From Thalassotalea psychrophila (GTDB lineage Bacteria > Pseudomonadota > Gammaproteobacteria > Enterobacterales > Alteromonadaceae): a DNA stretch of 64,000 bases. The stretch lies in the NCBI RefSeq assembly GCF_031583595.1, contig NZ_CP134145.1, positions 3,968,001 through 4,032,000 on the forward strand, in the 5' to 3' direction. The notes beneath the pieces are model-generated. The model saw only the letters and a program-made list of their open reading frames with translations. It was not told where the DNA came from and did not search any database. The position numbers were made by a program, and so were the translations under genes. This document shows, one piece after another, positions 9,397 through 19,312 of this stretch (positions within the stretch are counted from its first letter, which is position 1; each line of letters begins with the position of its first letter).

Positions 9397-9608
9397 AGCG
9401 TTGAATAACTCTGAAAATTAACAATAAATATGATGATAAAAATTAGCGTGAATTATAAAGTAAAAACCGTTATTTAACAAAGCTACAGCCCTTTTCACGC
9501 TCAAAAATAATCTGCTACACCGCAGATATTAATATCTACTTTTATCGACTGCTTTACTGGCAGGACATTTTCGCTGTGGTACACTATAAAAAAATAACGA
9601 ATTATCGA

Positions 9609-10049
9609 ATGAAAATGAACGCTCAACAGCTTTTACAACAAGCCCGATTAACTTGTCAAAAATCAGGTGCTCGTTTAACAACAGCACGTGAACAGGTATT
9701 TCTGTTACTTGCCGAAAATGACGGCGCTATTGGTGCTTATGATTTATTAGAGAAGCTACAAACTGTCGAACCGGGTGCAAAACCTGCGACTGTTTACCGA
9801 GCTTTAGATTTTCTCGCGGCGCAAGGTTTTGTACATAAAATTGAATCTATTAATTCGTTTTTGTTATGTGATCACTTCAGTGAATGCAATCACCCGGTAC
9901 AATTATTAATTTGTGATAATTGTGGAAATGTTGAAGAAATTCAATCGAACAATCTCGATTTAGCGCTAAGGGCTATGGCAGATGCCAGTGGTTTTAGCAT
10001 TAATAAGCAGGTAGTTGAAGCACACGGCAAGTGTAAAACCTGTCAGTAA
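9609..10049 (+). CDS. zur: Zinc uptake regulator, Fur family
   Basis: A Zn-responsive repressor of zinc importer genes. The open frame extends to a GTG at 9576, but that overlaps a TATAAA-like promoter element, so I prefer ATG at 9609 (or 9615), giving about 146 aa. The N-terminal winged helix contains LTTAREQVFLLLAENDGAIG and KPATVYRALDFL. Metal ligands are in CDHFSECNHPVQLLICDNCG and the C-terminal HGKCKTC. The spacing CDHFSECNHPVQLL favours Zur over Fur. There is no strong Shine-Dalgarno at any candidate start. Confidence 0.92.
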   Translation: MKMNAQQLLQQARLTCQKSGARLTTAREQVFLLLAENDGAIGAYDLLEKLQTVEPGAKPATVYRALDFLAAQGFVHKIESINSFLLCDHFSECNHPVQLLICDNCGNVEEIQSNNLDLALRAMADASGFSINKQVVEAHGKCKTCQ

Positions 10050-10100
10050 ATAGATAATTTTATCTATGTGACAGTATCTAGGTAATTTAGCTCAAATTTT

Positions 10101-10316
10101 TTAAGAAAATATTGCTCTATCGCCAAGTGAATTACGAACTTGGCAATCACCATCTAACACCGCAATAATTATTTTATCATCCCGGTATGAGCTTGGAAAA
10201 ATCACTCTATCATCTGTTTGAACTTCTAAATTATTTAGTACATCTGAGCAAATAGACGTCATGTCATTTTGATCATAATACAACACAGTGACCGTACTGG
10301 TTTCGCTTCCCATCAC
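10101..10316 (-). CDS. TIGR02922-like small protein
   Basis: 71 aa. The pattern TVTVLYYD near the N-terminus, then DDRVIFPSSYRDDKIIIAVL and CQVRNSLGDRAI at the end resembles the TIGR02922 family, small proteins known mainly from Colwellia and Alteromonas relatives. This recollection supports the taxonomic guess. Function unknown; no signal peptide or membrane segment. It is convergent with zur (52 bp apart). The first two codons are both ATG; either may be used. Confidence 0.7.
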   Translation of the reverse strand: MMGSETSTVTVLYYDQNDMTSICSDVLNNLEVQTDDRVIFPSSYRDDKIIIAVLDGDCQVRNSLGDRAIFS

Positions 10317-10463
10317 ATTATCCCTTTGATTTCTAATAATTTAAAAACTTTAAGACGGTTACTGCCTGTTAACCGTTGTTTAAAGCCTTTCTAATAATAT
10401 AGTAGGGGAATGTCAGAGTGTCTATTTTGATCAAAGAGTTTTACTATGAACGACAATTCAAAG

Positions 10464-11891
10464 TTAATCTTCATCCATAATTCCACCAGGGCCGGCAAAA
10501 TTATCAAAACGTGAAAATTGGCCTTGGAAGGTTAACCGTACACGACCAATTGGACCATTACGTTGCTTACCTAGAATAATTTCAGCAGTACCTTTGTCAG
10601 GAGAATCGTCGTTGTAAACTTCATCACGATAAATAAACATGATCAAATCGGCATCTTGCTCAATTGAGCCTGACTCACGTAAATCTGAGTTTATCGGTCT
10701 TTTATCGGCACGTTGCTCAAGACCACGGTTCAACTGAGATAATGCAACAACAGGTACTTGTAATTCTTTTGCTAAGGCTTTTAATGAGCGTGATATTTCT
10801 GCAATTTCCAAGGTTCGGTTATCACTAAACTGAGGCACTCGCATAAGTTGTAGATAATCAATCATGATCATCGATATACCGCCGTTATCTCGGGCAACAC
10901 GTCTAGCGCGAGAGCGAACTTCAGTAGGTGTAAGGCCTGCTGCATCATCAACAAACATTTTACCTTTTTCCATCAACAATCCCATTGTCGATGAAAGGCG
11001 TGCCCAATCCTCGTCGCCCAGTTGACCAGTACGAATTTTGGTTTGGTCAATACGCCCAAGAGACGCAAGCATACGCATCATGATTTGATCGGAAGGCATC
11101 TCTAGTGAAAATATAAGCGCGGGTTTATCTTGCATCATTGCTGCATTTTCAGCTAGGTTCATCGCAAAAGTGGTTTTACCCATTGATGGTCTTGCTGCAA
11201 CAATAATCAAATCAGAAGGCTGCAAACCAGCGGTCATTTTATCAAGGTCAGAAAAGCCAGTAGAAACTCCAGTTACACCACCATGTGGTTGGCCGTAAAG
11301 TTTTTCTATTTTATCTACAGTTTTTTCCATTACTGAGTGAATGTTTTCAGGACCTTCTGATTTACTTGCACGCTGTTCAGCTATTTGGAAAACTTTTGAC
11401 TCGGCAAAATCAAGTAACTCACTACTAGGTCTACCTTGTGGATCATAACCAGCATCGGCAATTTCATGGGCAACTTTAATTAACTCGCGCGTAACAGCCC
11501 GCTCGCGTACGATATCTGCATAGGCGCAAATATTGGCAGCACTAGGTGTATTCTTCATCATTTCGGCAAGATATACAAAACCGCCAACATCATCAATTTG
11601 CTGCTGATTTTCTAAGCCTTCAGATAGTGTTATAAGGTCAACAGGGTTGCCTTTTTCAATCAGCTCACCAATGCTTTCAAAAATAATTCGATGCGCACGA
11701 GAGTAGAAGTCATTACTAACAACACGCTCAGCAACATTATCCCAAGAGTTATTATCTAGTAATAAACCGCCTAGCACAGATTGCTCAGCTTCTAATGAAT
11801 GAGGAGCAATTTTAAGCTGATCAACTTGTTTATCATTTGCGTTCTTAAAGTCTTTTTTAAAGTCTCTTTTGAATTCTTGCTTTTGCGCCAT
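10464..11891 (-). CDS. dnaB: Replicative DNA helicase
   Basis: About 475 aa. Hexameric 5'-3' helicase of the replication fork. N-terminal domain PHSLEAEQSVLGGLLLDN; RecA-like motor with Walker A ARPSMGKTTFAMN, Walker B-type MIMIDYLQLM, and the sensor region LSQLNRGLEQRADKRPINSD. The frame extends to an ATG at 11933, but the usual start for the family corresponds to MAQKQEF at 11891, so I chose that. A Lys/Asp-rich insert (KRDFKKDFKNANDKQ) precedes the conserved domain. No intein is visible. Confidence 0.96.
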   Translation of the reverse strand: MAQKQEFKRDFKKDFKNANDKQVDQLKIAPHSLEAEQSVLGGLLLDNNSWDNVAERVVSNDFYSRAHRIIFESIGELIEKGNPVDLITLSEGLENQQQIDDVGGFVYLAEMMKNTPSAANICAYADIVRERAVTRELIKVAHEIADAGYDPQGRPSSELLDFAESKVFQIAEQRASKSEGPENIHSVMEKTVDKIEKLYGQPHGGVTGVSTGFSDLDKMTAGLQPSDLIIVAARPSMGKTTFAMNLAENAAMMQDKPALIFSLEMPSDQIMMRMLASLGRIDQTKIRTGQLGDEDWARLSSTMGLLMEKGKMFVDDAAGLTPTEVRSRARRVARDNGGISMIMIDYLQLMRVPQFSDNRTLEIAEISRSLKALAKELQVPVVALSQLNRGLEQRADKRPINSDLRESGSIEQDADLIMFIYRDEVYNDDSPDKGTAEIILGKQRNGPIGRVRLTFQGQFSRFDNFAGPGGIMDED

Positions 11892-12063
11892 TAGTACTTG
11901 AGTTCCACATCGAAAATATAATTGGTTTATCATACAAAATACGATGCTTTTATATGAATGACTATTATCGCTAATTTAACTGTTCAATTTAAGCTATTAA
12001 TGAAGATAATTGAAGAAAAACTTGATTAGTTGTGAAAATTAACCAAATTGATATTGAAAGCGA

Positions 12064-13587
12064 TTAAGGTTCAAGCTCTTCAGGACAATGGCTTAATATT
12101 TGAGTGTACATTTCTTTGTCTTGGGTTACTAAATTAACATCAAACTGCCATAAGTAATGTAAATGCTTTATTACTTCGTCTTTAGTATCAGCTAAATTAA
12201 CATTATTTTGCGGAATATACTCCAACGTTAACGAACGATCGCCTTCAATGTCAGCGTTAATAATCTGAATGTTCGCTTCAATATGACTCAAATCATACTG
12301 CTTAGCCAATGCAGTGCGAATTTTTTGATAACCTTTATCATTATGTATCGATGTCACTTCTATGTGATTTTGTTTGTCATCATCAACGAGTTCAAAAAAT
12401 TTGAACTCGCGTATAAGGTGCGGTGAAAGGTACTGGCTAATAAAACTTTCATCCTTATAATTTTGCATCGCTGATTTCACTGCCTCAAGCCAATTGCTAC
12501 CGGTAAGTTGTGGAAACCACTCTTTATCTTCATCACTTGGGTGTTCACAAATACGGCGAATATCAGAATACATGCTAAACCCCAAGGCATATGGGTTTAT
12601 TCCTGTATATTGAGGCGAATTATATGCGGGTTGATTAATGACACTTGTGTGGTGATGTAAAAACTCCAGCATAAACTTGTTCGTTAATAAGCCTTCATCA
12701 AAAAGATGATTAATAATGGTGTAATGCCAAAAACAAGCCCATCCCTCATTCATTACTTGGGTTTGTTTTTGAGGATAAAAATATTGCGCAGTTTTACGCA
12801 CTATACGTACAATTTCTCTCTGCCATGGCGTAAGTAAAGGGGCATTTTTTTCAATGAAATATAATATATTTTCTTGTGGTGATTCAGGAAAAATACGTTC
12901 ATTGCTACTTTGTTTATCTCGTTCAGTATTATTGTTATCTAACTTTTGCCACAATTGATCCACTTGCGATTGCAAATACAGTTCTCGCTCTTGTTGTTGC
13001 TCCAGTTCTTTCGCCAGTGACATTTTTTGTGGTCTTTTATAACGGTCTACTCCGTGGCTCATTAACGCATGGCATGCATCCAAAGTGGCTTCTACTTCAT
13101 TTATGCCATATGTTTGTTCACATTGATGGATATAATTTTTAGCAAACAATAGATAATCAATAATAGAGTCCGCCTCGGTCCAGGTTTGAAATAAATAATT
13201 ACCTTTAAAAAATGAATTATGACCATAACTTGCATGCGCCATTACCAATGCCTGCATGGTTAAAGTATTTTCTTCCATCAAATAAGTAATACAAGGATTC
13301 GAGTTAATCACTATTTCGTAGGCTAAACCCATATGACCACGCATATAGTTTTGCTGTGTTTGCAAAAAGCGCTTACCAAAACTCCAATGATTATATCCAA
13401 TCGGCATACCTACACTGGCGTAAGCATCCATCATTTGCTCGGATGTAATCATTTCAAGCTGATTTGGGTAGGTATCTAGGCCATAAAATTTCGCCACCCG
13501 ATCGATTTGTTGTTTATACTTTTCCAAATAGTCAAAGGTCCACTCGGCACAATCAGGTAATTTATCAAAGCTAAAATCAACGGCCAT
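12064..13587 (-). CDS. SpoVR family protein (YcgB-like)
   Basis: 507 aa, family length. Conserved stretches include YNHWSFGKRF, LAYEIVINSNPCI, AHASYGHNSFFKGN and EGWACFWHYTI. The gene is the third of the conserved trio prkA-yeaH-spoVR, seen in many proteobacteria and linked to stationary-phase and stress adaptation under RpoS or nitrogen control. The biochemical activity of SpoVR is not settled. Its start overlaps the end of the yeaH gene by 11 bp, so the two are coupled. Confidence 0.93.
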   Translation of the reverse strand: MAVDFSFDKLPDCAEWTFDYLEKYKQQIDRVAKFYGLDTYPNQLEMITSEQMMDAYASVGMPIGYNHWSFGKRFLQTQQNYMRGHMGLAYEIVINSNPCITYLMEENTLTMQALVMAHASYGHNSFFKGNYLFQTWTEADSIIDYLLFAKNYIHQCEQTYGINEVEATLDACHALMSHGVDRYKRPQKMSLAKELEQQQERELYLQSQVDQLWQKLDNNNTERDKQSSNERIFPESPQENILYFIEKNAPLLTPWQREIVRIVRKTAQYFYPQKQTQVMNEGWACFWHYTIINHLFDEGLLTNKFMLEFLHHHTSVINQPAYNSPQYTGINPYALGFSMYSDIRRICEHPSDEDKEWFPQLTGSNWLEAVKSAMQNYKDESFISQYLSPHLIREFKFFELVDDDKQNHIEVTSIHNDKGYQKIRTALAKQYDLSHIEANIQIINADIEGDRSLTLEYIPQNNVNLADTKDEVIKHLHYLWQFDVNLVTQDKEMYTQILSHCPEELEP

Positions 13588-14875
13588 ATTGCCCCCAACC
13601 AGCGTTAATATTTGCTGTTTTTTTAAATAAATCTCTAAACACGGGATAAATATCTGCCACCTCAGTAATTTGCCTCATGGTAAAGTGTGGGTATTTATCA
13701 ATGAGTCTTTGATACTCCAACCATAACGATTTGGGCTCATTATTATTTATCTCTATGTAACTATAAAATCGAATTATCGGCAGTATCTTATTAGCCAATA
13801 GTTGATAGCATTTTGGCGTATCGTCCTGCCAATTATCCCCGTCAGAAGCCTGTGCTACATAAATATTCCAGTCTTTCGAGTTATAGCGTTTTTTGATGAT
13901 TTGATAGAGTAATTTAAGTGCGCTGGAAATGATGGTACCGCCAGTTTCTTTTGAATAGAAAAAATTTTGTTCATCAACTTCTTTAGCCTGGGTATGGTGG
14001 ATGATATACACCACATTAATAGTTTTATAATTTCGCGTTAAAAATAAATACAGTAAAATATAAAAACGTTTCGCCATATCTTTCGTCGCTTGTACCATCG
14101 AGCCAGATACATCCATTAAACAAAACATGACCGCTTTTGAGGAAGGAATAGTTTGTTTATCGTAGTTTCTATAGCGTAAATCGAAGGTATCAATAAACGG
14201 TACTTTCGCTATTTTATCTTTCAGTATTGCTATTTTTTCGGTTAACTGTATTTTTGCTGCTGATTGGTCTTCATTTTTTTGCTCAAGTAGTACAAGCTGT
14301 TGCTGACAATGTTTAAGCTGTTTACGTTTATCACTCGTCATTACCATGCGTCTTGCGATAGAGCCTTGTAATGACTTTACAATATCAATATTGGCAATAG
14401 CGCCCTCATTGCAATAACCAGCGCGTACAGTTTTGTAGTCGATAAGTTTATCAACTTGATTGAATTGCAAATTGGGTAGTTCTAAATCGTCAAACAGTAA
14501 ATTTAAATACTCGTCTGCCGAGATAGAAAAAATAAAATCATCTTCTCCTACACCACTATCACTTGCGCCACTTTCACCAGTCCCTGTGCCTTGAGAAGTC
14601 TTTGGCCTTGGTATTTTATCGCCTTCACTAAACTGGTCATTACCTGGATAGATTCGCTGCTTAATACCCCCCTCACCTTGTTTAAATGTAGGCTCCGATA
14701 AATCTTTTTTAGAAATACTGACATCCTCATCAGACTGATGGTCAGTTACTTTACGACGATTAATAGATTCAGCTAATGAGTGTTTAATTTGACTTTTATA
14801 ACGACGCACGAATCTTTGGCGATTGGCCATAGATTTGTTTTTTGCATTTAAACGTTTGTCGATAAAAACAGCCAT
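13577..14875 (-). CDS. yeaH: YeaH/YhbH family protein (DUF444, VWA-like)
   Basis: 432 aa. The N-terminal basic region FIDKRLNAKNKSMANRQRFV is characteristic. A low-complexity Gly/Ser linker (around residues 85-115) leads to a C-terminal domain with VMFCLMDVSGSMVQATKDMA, a MIDAS-like DVSGS motif as in von Willebrand A domains. It lies between prkA (17 bp upstream) and spoVR (11-bp overlap). In E. coli, YeaG and YeaH act together during sustained nitrogen starvation; a similar role here is inferred. Confidence 0.94.
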   Translation of the reverse strand: MAVFIDKRLNAKNKSMANRQRFVRRYKSQIKHSLAESINRRKVTDHQSDEDVSISKKDLSEPTFKQGEGGIKQRIYPGNDQFSEGDKIPRPKTSQGTGTGESGASDSGVGEDDFIFSISADEYLNLLFDDLELPNLQFNQVDKLIDYKTVRAGYCNEGAIANIDIVKSLQGSIARRMVMTSDKRKQLKHCQQQLVLLEQKNEDQSAAKIQLTEKIAILKDKIAKVPFIDTFDLRYRNYDKQTIPSSKAVMFCLMDVSGSMVQATKDMAKRFYILLYLFLTRNYKTINVVYIIHHTQAKEVDEQNFFYSKETGGTIISSALKLLYQIIKKRYNSKDWNIYVAQASDGDNWQDDTPKCYQLLANKILPIIRFYSYIEINNNEPKSLWLEYQRLIDKYPHFTMRQITEVADIYPVFRDLFKKTANINAGWGQYGR

Positions 14876-14892
14876 TTAAAACTCCCCTTACA

Positions 14893-16827
14893 TTAAGATG
14901 ATTTCCTAACTCGTAAGTACCATTCTGACAATAACCGTACTTGTTTGGCGGTGTAGCCTTTGGTGATCATTCTTTGCACAAATTCATCGTGTTTTTGTTG
15001 GTCTTGTGAAGATGACTTGGTGTTAAAAGAAATCACCGGTAACAAGTCTTCGGTATTGGAGAACATTTTTTTCTCTATCACAGTTCGAAGTTTTTCATAA
15101 CTGGTCCAAAGCGGATTTTTGCCGTTATTATTCGCCTTAGCTCTTAAAACAAAGTTGACAATTTCATTACGAAAATCTTTCGGGTTAGAAATACCTGCTG
15201 GCTTTTCAATTTTTTCCAATTCAGTGTTTAAGGTCGAACGGTTTAGTATTTGCCCTGTGTCGGTATCGCGATACTCTTGATCCTGAATCCAAAAATCGGC
15301 ATAGACGACATACCTATCAAAAATATTTTGCCCATACTCTGAGTAAGACTCAAGGTATGCTGTTTGGATCTCTTTTCCAATAAACTCGATGTATTCTGGG
15401 ATCAAATAATCTTTGATAAACTCTAAGTAGCTATCAGCTACTTCTTTCGCTAATTGCTCTCGCTCAATCTGCTGTTCAAGTACATAAAACAAATGTACTG
15501 GATTTGCTGCTATTTCAAGGTGATCAAAATTAAACACCCGAGCAAGAATTTTAAAAGCAAAGCGAGTAGACACACCCGACATTCCCTCATCAACACCAGC
15601 AAAATCTCGATACTCCTGGTATGATTTTGCTTTAGGATCAGTATCTTTTAATGATTCACCGTTATAGACCTTCATTTTAGAATAAATGCTTGAATTTTCT
15701 GGCGAGAATAAACGAGATAAAATAGAAAATTGCGCTAAAATACTTAACGTAGATGGAGCACATTGAGCATCACTTAATTCACTGTTATCAAGTAGTTTTT
15801 GATAAATTTTGACTTCTTCTGACATCCTTAAACAGTATGGAATTTTGACGATATAAACCCTATCGAGAAACGCTTCATTGTTTTTATTATTTTTAAAAGT
15901 TATCCACTCAGACTCGTTCGAATGAGCCAGCAACACGCCAGAAAATGGCAATGCAGAAAGTCCTTCGGTTGAATTGTAATTACCTTCTTGGGTTGCCGTT
16001 AACAATGGATGTAATACCTTAATTGGTGCTTTAAACATTTCAACGAATTCCATTAGCCCTTGGTTGGCCCTACATAGCGCACCTGAATAGCTGTATGCAT
16101 CAGCATCGTTTTGAGCAAAATGCTCTAGTTGTCTAATATCTACTTTACCGACAAGTGATGATATATCTTGGTTGTTATCATCGCCGGGCTCTGTTTTTGC
16201 GATGGCAATTTGATCGATAATAGAGGGGTGTAATTTCACCACCTTAAACTTTGAAATATCACCATTAAACTCATGCAACCGCTTAACTATCCAAGGTGAC
16301 ATAATTGTATTCAAATACCTTGACGGGATGTTGTAATCTTCAGTGAGAATTTTTCCATCAGCCTCAGGATCAAATAAACAGAAGGGGTGATCATTTACCG
16401 GACTACGTTTCCCATTAGCACTCAGTACATAGATTGGTAATTGTTGCATTAGCTCTTTAAGCTTTTCTGCTAATGAAGATTTACCTCCGCCTACGGGCCC
16501 TAACAAGTACAAGACTTGTTTCTTTTCTTCTAGGCCTTGCGATGCATGAGTGAGATAAGACACTATTTGCTCAATGGCTTCTTCCATACCAAAAAATTCA
16601 GCAAAAGCAGGATAGCGAGTGATCACCCGATTAGAAAAGAGCCGACTTAATACTAGATTTTGCGAAGTATCAATTAATTCTGGTTCACCTATTGCAGCTA
16701 ATAACCGCTCTGCTGCATTGGCATAGGTTAATTTGTCATTACGACAAAGCTCAAGGAATTCAGTTAACGTTAGCTCCTCTTCTTTAGCTAAGTCGTAGCG
16801 GCTCTGATAATGTTTAAAAATACTCAT
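14893..16827 (-). CDS. PrkA family serine protein kinase (YeaG-like)
   Basis: 644 aa, standard for PrkA. It has an AAA-type N-terminal domain with Walker A GPVGGGKSSLAEKL (near residue 110) and a C-terminal PrkA kinase region. Other landmarks are ANQGLMEFVEMFKAPIKVLH and LLTATQEGNY. First gene of the prkA-yeaH-spoVR operon. A substrate is not predictable from sequence. The 219-bp region upstream probably holds the promoter; I did not find a clear sigma-54 or sigma-S element by eye. Confidence 0.95.
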   Translation of the reverse strand: MSIFKHYQSRYDLAKEEELTLTEFLELCRNDKLTYANAAERLLAAIGEPELIDTSQNLVLSRLFSNRVITRYPAFAEFFGMEEAIEQIVSYLTHASQGLEEKKQVLYLLGPVGGGKSSLAEKLKELMQQLPIYVLSANGKRSPVNDHPFCLFDPEADGKILTEDYNIPSRYLNTIMSPWIVKRLHEFNGDISKFKVVKLHPSIIDQIAIAKTEPGDDNNQDISSLVGKVDIRQLEHFAQNDADAYSYSGALCRANQGLMEFVEMFKAPIKVLHPLLTATQEGNYNSTEGLSALPFSGVLLAHSNESEWITFKNNKNNEAFLDRVYIVKIPYCLRMSEEVKIYQKLLDNSELSDAQCAPSTLSILAQFSILSRLFSPENSSIYSKMKVYNGESLKDTDPKAKSYQEYRDFAGVDEGMSGVSTRFAFKILARVFNFDHLEIAANPVHLFYVLEQQIEREQLAKEVADSYLEFIKDYLIPEYIEFIGKEIQTAYLESYSEYGQNIFDRYVVYADFWIQDQEYRDTDTGQILNRSTLNTELEKIEKPAGISNPKDFRNEIVNFVLRAKANNNGKNPLWTSYEKLRTVIEKKMFSNTEDLLPVISFNTKSSSQDQQKHDEFVQRMITKGYTAKQVRLLSEWYLRVRKSS

Positions 16828-16954
16828 ATTCGCCCCCGCAATTTATTGTCTTCTTAGTGTTAGACCGGAAAAAGGACGATTTTATAGCGCAAAAAGTAAA
16901 TTATTTTGTAAACATTTGATTTTTAGGGGTGGGATAAGTTCATAGAAATAAAAT

Positions 16955-17010
16955 AATATAGTTTGAAATTAGTAACTTAATTAAGACTCAAGTCTTTTTC
17001 AAACTATATT
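16955..17010. repeat. Nested inverted repeat downstream of the DUF4097 gene
   Basis: An outer perfect 14-bp repeat (AATATAGTTTGAAA and TTTCAAACTATATT) encloses a second hairpin, AAGACT-CA-AGTCTT (16983-16996). It lies 37 bp past the stop of the DUF4097 gene and upstream of prkA. A T5 run follows the inner hairpin on the plus strand only. It may be a terminator, a processing signal, or a target of prkA regulation. Confidence 0.5.
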
Positions 17011-17046
17011 CATTCATTTCTATTTGGCAGGTTTATTTTCTAATGG

Positions 17047-18033
17047 CTAATAGTGAAGTTTTACGTTACCAGATACAGTTGACATTTTAACTGATGCGCT
17101 GCCACTTCCAGCTTGAGTTGATAATTTAGAATGCGGCCCATATTTGGCCTTTTCCACTTTATCATCAGTTAATTTATTAGTTATGCGACCGCCTGCATGC
17201 GAATCAACTTTAACAGATGCATTAACATTTTCTTGTAAAACTAGGTCTAAATTACCACTTACAGAAGACATTTCTAATAAGCCATCATCATTAAGTTCAA
17301 GTTTAGCAACTACATTACCACTTACGCTTGAAAGCTCTGCATCAATAACATTGTTTAGTCTAATCTCTAAGTCACCAGAAATTACATTGGCAACAACTTC
17401 TTCGGCAGTACTGTTTACGTCTATATCGCCACTAACCGCATAATATTCTAATCGGCCGGCAGAGCCATCATCTTTGATATCACCACTAACGGCAGACAAA
17501 CTTATACGGCCATTAATAGATTTAGTGTCAATATCACCACTAACCGTTTCAATATCTACTCGATTACCGTTTAGCTGCTTCAGAATAACATCACCACTGA
17601 CCGTTTTAGCTCTTACATCATTATTAACATTGCTTATTTTGATATCACTTGAGACACCTTGGAAGCTTATTTTAGCCCCTTTAGGCACTTCAATAACGAT
17701 ATCGGTTTCTTGCTCGTCATGATCCCAAAAACTATTATTCATATGTGCAGGCATTTTAACTTGCACAATAACATTGTCACCATCGGCTTTTAGAATAAAA
17801 TCAGTAGCTTTATCATCTAACTTTCCTGTCACCCAAACTTGGTTAGTAGCTGTTCCTTTAATTACAACTTTTCCACGTAAATTATCAATACTAATGTTTG
17901 CGTTTTCACTAACAGCTAACTTTTGATCAACGTCTTTCGCTAAAGCAGGTATTGCTAACGCCAGTAAAAAAATAGCTCCGCTGATCTTTAATGTCGCTAA
18001 GGTGTTCTTTAGGGTATTTCGATAAAACTTCAT
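17047..18033 (-). CDS. Secreted DUF4097 beta-helix protein
   Basis: 328 aa with a signal peptide (hydrophobic residues about 15-32, cleavage after ALA). The mature part is a parallel beta-solenoid of the DUF4097 (adhesin-like) type, shown by regularly spaced S-G-D/N turns: KTVSGDVIL, ETVSGDIDT, SAVSGDIKD, YAVSGDIDV, NVISGDLEI, SSVSGNVVA, SSVSGNLDL, STVSGNVKL. Located in the periplasm or surface; role unknown. It is the third gene of an ECF sigma operon, 77 bp after the transmembrane partner, a context common for DUF4097 genes. Confidence 0.85.
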   Translation of the reverse strand: MKFYRNTLKNTLATLKISGAIFLLALAIPALAKDVDQKLAVSENANISIDNLRGKVVIKGTATNQVWVTGKLDDKATDFILKADGDNVIVQVKMPAHMNNSFWDHDEQETDIVIEVPKGAKISFQGVSSDIKISNVNNDVRAKTVSGDVILKQLNGNRVDIETVSGDIDTKSINGRISLSAVSGDIKDDGSAGRLEYYAVSGDIDVNSTAEEVVANVISGDLEIRLNNVIDAELSSVSGNVVAKLELNDDGLLEMSSVSGNLDLVLQENVNASVKVDSHAGGRITNKLTDDKVEKAKYGPHSKLSTQAGSGSASVKMSTVSGNVKLHY

Positions 18034-18110
18034 AAATTTCTCGGTATCATTACTGATTTAAATTATTTATATTTCTTTAGCTATTTTGTCTGCAACTAAA
18101 TTGTTTGCCG

Positions 18111-18611
18111 CTAAATTGTTTGCCATTGAGGACTATACAGTTGCTCAATTAAATTCAGCTCTTGTTGCTGCGTCCATTTCAATAGATTTAGTAAGTCGGC
18201 ATTATTCGGATCATCTGCTAGAGCATTTATTAATGACTTTCTAGCTGAATCTAATTCATTAAATTGTGATTGAATTTCTACTGGTAATTCTTTTAAGTCT
18301 GGCTCGCCAAAAGTAACTAACATACTATTTTTTTCTTGACTGTATTGTTGTTGAATAACATCTATAGCACTTACTTCTGCGACTTGTACTGATGTATTGG
18401 TATTAATATTCCAAGTAAGGAGTACAGCTAAAGCTACTGAAGCGGCCCAAGCATAAGGAGCAAAATGGGGCTTTTTAGGAGCACTAACTTGTTGAGAGTT
18501 ATGCTCAATAGCATGTTCAATTCCTGCCCACAAATCACGCTCAGGCTTAATATCTTTAGCAAGATTATCTATTTGTGTTTGTAATTGTTGATCTGATATT
18601 GGCTTGTTCAT
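18111..18611 (-). CDS. Putative anti-sigma-type transmembrane protein
   Basis: About 166 aa from ATG at 18611 (a GTG four codons upstream is possible and would overlap the sigma gene). A soluble N-terminus (about 50 aa) is followed by one membrane segment (YAWAASVALAVLLTWNI) and a periplasmic Gln/Glu-rich domain with helical character. No zinc-binding HXXXCXXC motif is visible, so it is not a classic ZAS protein. Gene order directly after an ECF sigma factor, 3 bp apart, suggests it binds and restrains that sigma. This is inference. Confidence 0.65.
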   Translation of the reverse strand: MNKPISDQQLQTQIDNLAKDIKPERDLWAGIEHAIEHNSQQVSAPKKPHFAPYAWAASVALAVLLTWNINTNTSVQVAEVSAIDVIQQQYSQEKNSMLVTFGEPDLKELPVEIQSQFNELDSARKSLINALADDPNNADLLNLLKWTQQQELNLIEQLYSPQWQTI

Positions 18612-18613
18612 AG

Positions 18614-19171
18614 TTACAACCACTCTTTTAATAAAGTTCTAGCTCGGTGGAAATGAGATTTACTCGAACCCACCGCCATATTTAACATTGTTGCAATTTC
18701 TTCATGTCTGTAGCCTTCGACGGCAAATAATACAAACACAATTCTAGCTCTTTCAGGTAAACGTAAAATCATTTTGTCTAAGTCAGATAAGTCTTCAATT
18801 TCATTACCTGCTTGCTCAGCCTGAGGGTTATCTTCAATACTGAAAACTTTTTGTACCCAACTTTTTTGTTTACGCATATGGGTTAACACGGTGTTAGTTG
18901 CCACCGAATGTAACCAGGTAGAAAATTTGGCATCACCACGAAAATTCTCTATTTTTAACCATACCTGCACGAATACTTCTTGCGCTACATCATCGGCTTG
19001 GTCACGACTAGACAACATACGTAAACACAACGCATAAACTCGACCAACATGTAACTTATACAAATGGTTAAATGCGCTCCGATCGCCGGCCTTGGCGTTT
19101 GTTATCCATTCATGCTCTTGTTTTTGTGCAAAAACATCTTCGGCATTTATCACTGTGCTTGGTGCAGACAA
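18614..19171 (-). CDS. ECF-type RNA polymerase sigma factor (sigma-70 family)
   Basis: 185 aa with the two ECF domains. Region 2: NHLYKLHVGRVYALCLRML, then SRDQADDVAQEVFVQVWLKI and STWLHSVATNTVLTHMRK. Region 4: LPERARIVFVLFAVEGYRHE followed by EIATMLNMAVGSSKSHFHRA. It should direct RNA polymerase to its own operon and a few envelope or stress genes. It is followed immediately by a membrane partner and a DUF4097 protein. I found no obvious autoregulated -35/-10 pair by eye in the upstream 140 bp. Confidence 0.95.
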   Translation of the reverse strand: MSAPSTVINAEDVFAQKQEHEWITNAKAGDRSAFNHLYKLHVGRVYALCLRMLSSRDQADDVAQEVFVQVWLKIENFRGDAKFSTWLHSVATNTVLTHMRKQKSWVQKVFSIEDNPQAEQAGNEIEDLSDLDKMILRLPERARIVFVLFAVEGYRHEEIATMLNMAVGSSKSHFHRARTLLKEWL

Positions 19172-19312
19172 ATTATTTAAATCCTAAAGGGCTATATTGT
19201 TTTTCATTAAGTAAGATGCAGTATCTATTAAAAAGGTTTAGATCATATCTAAATATATTTTTTATTATTAACATATCTAATAATAACGACACTTAGAATA
19301 GGAAGTGAAGGA

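Noticed and set aside
9576..9608. GTG start 33 bp upstream for zur
   Set aside because: It overlaps a TATAAA-like element, has no Shine-Dalgarno, and adds residues not typical of Zur.
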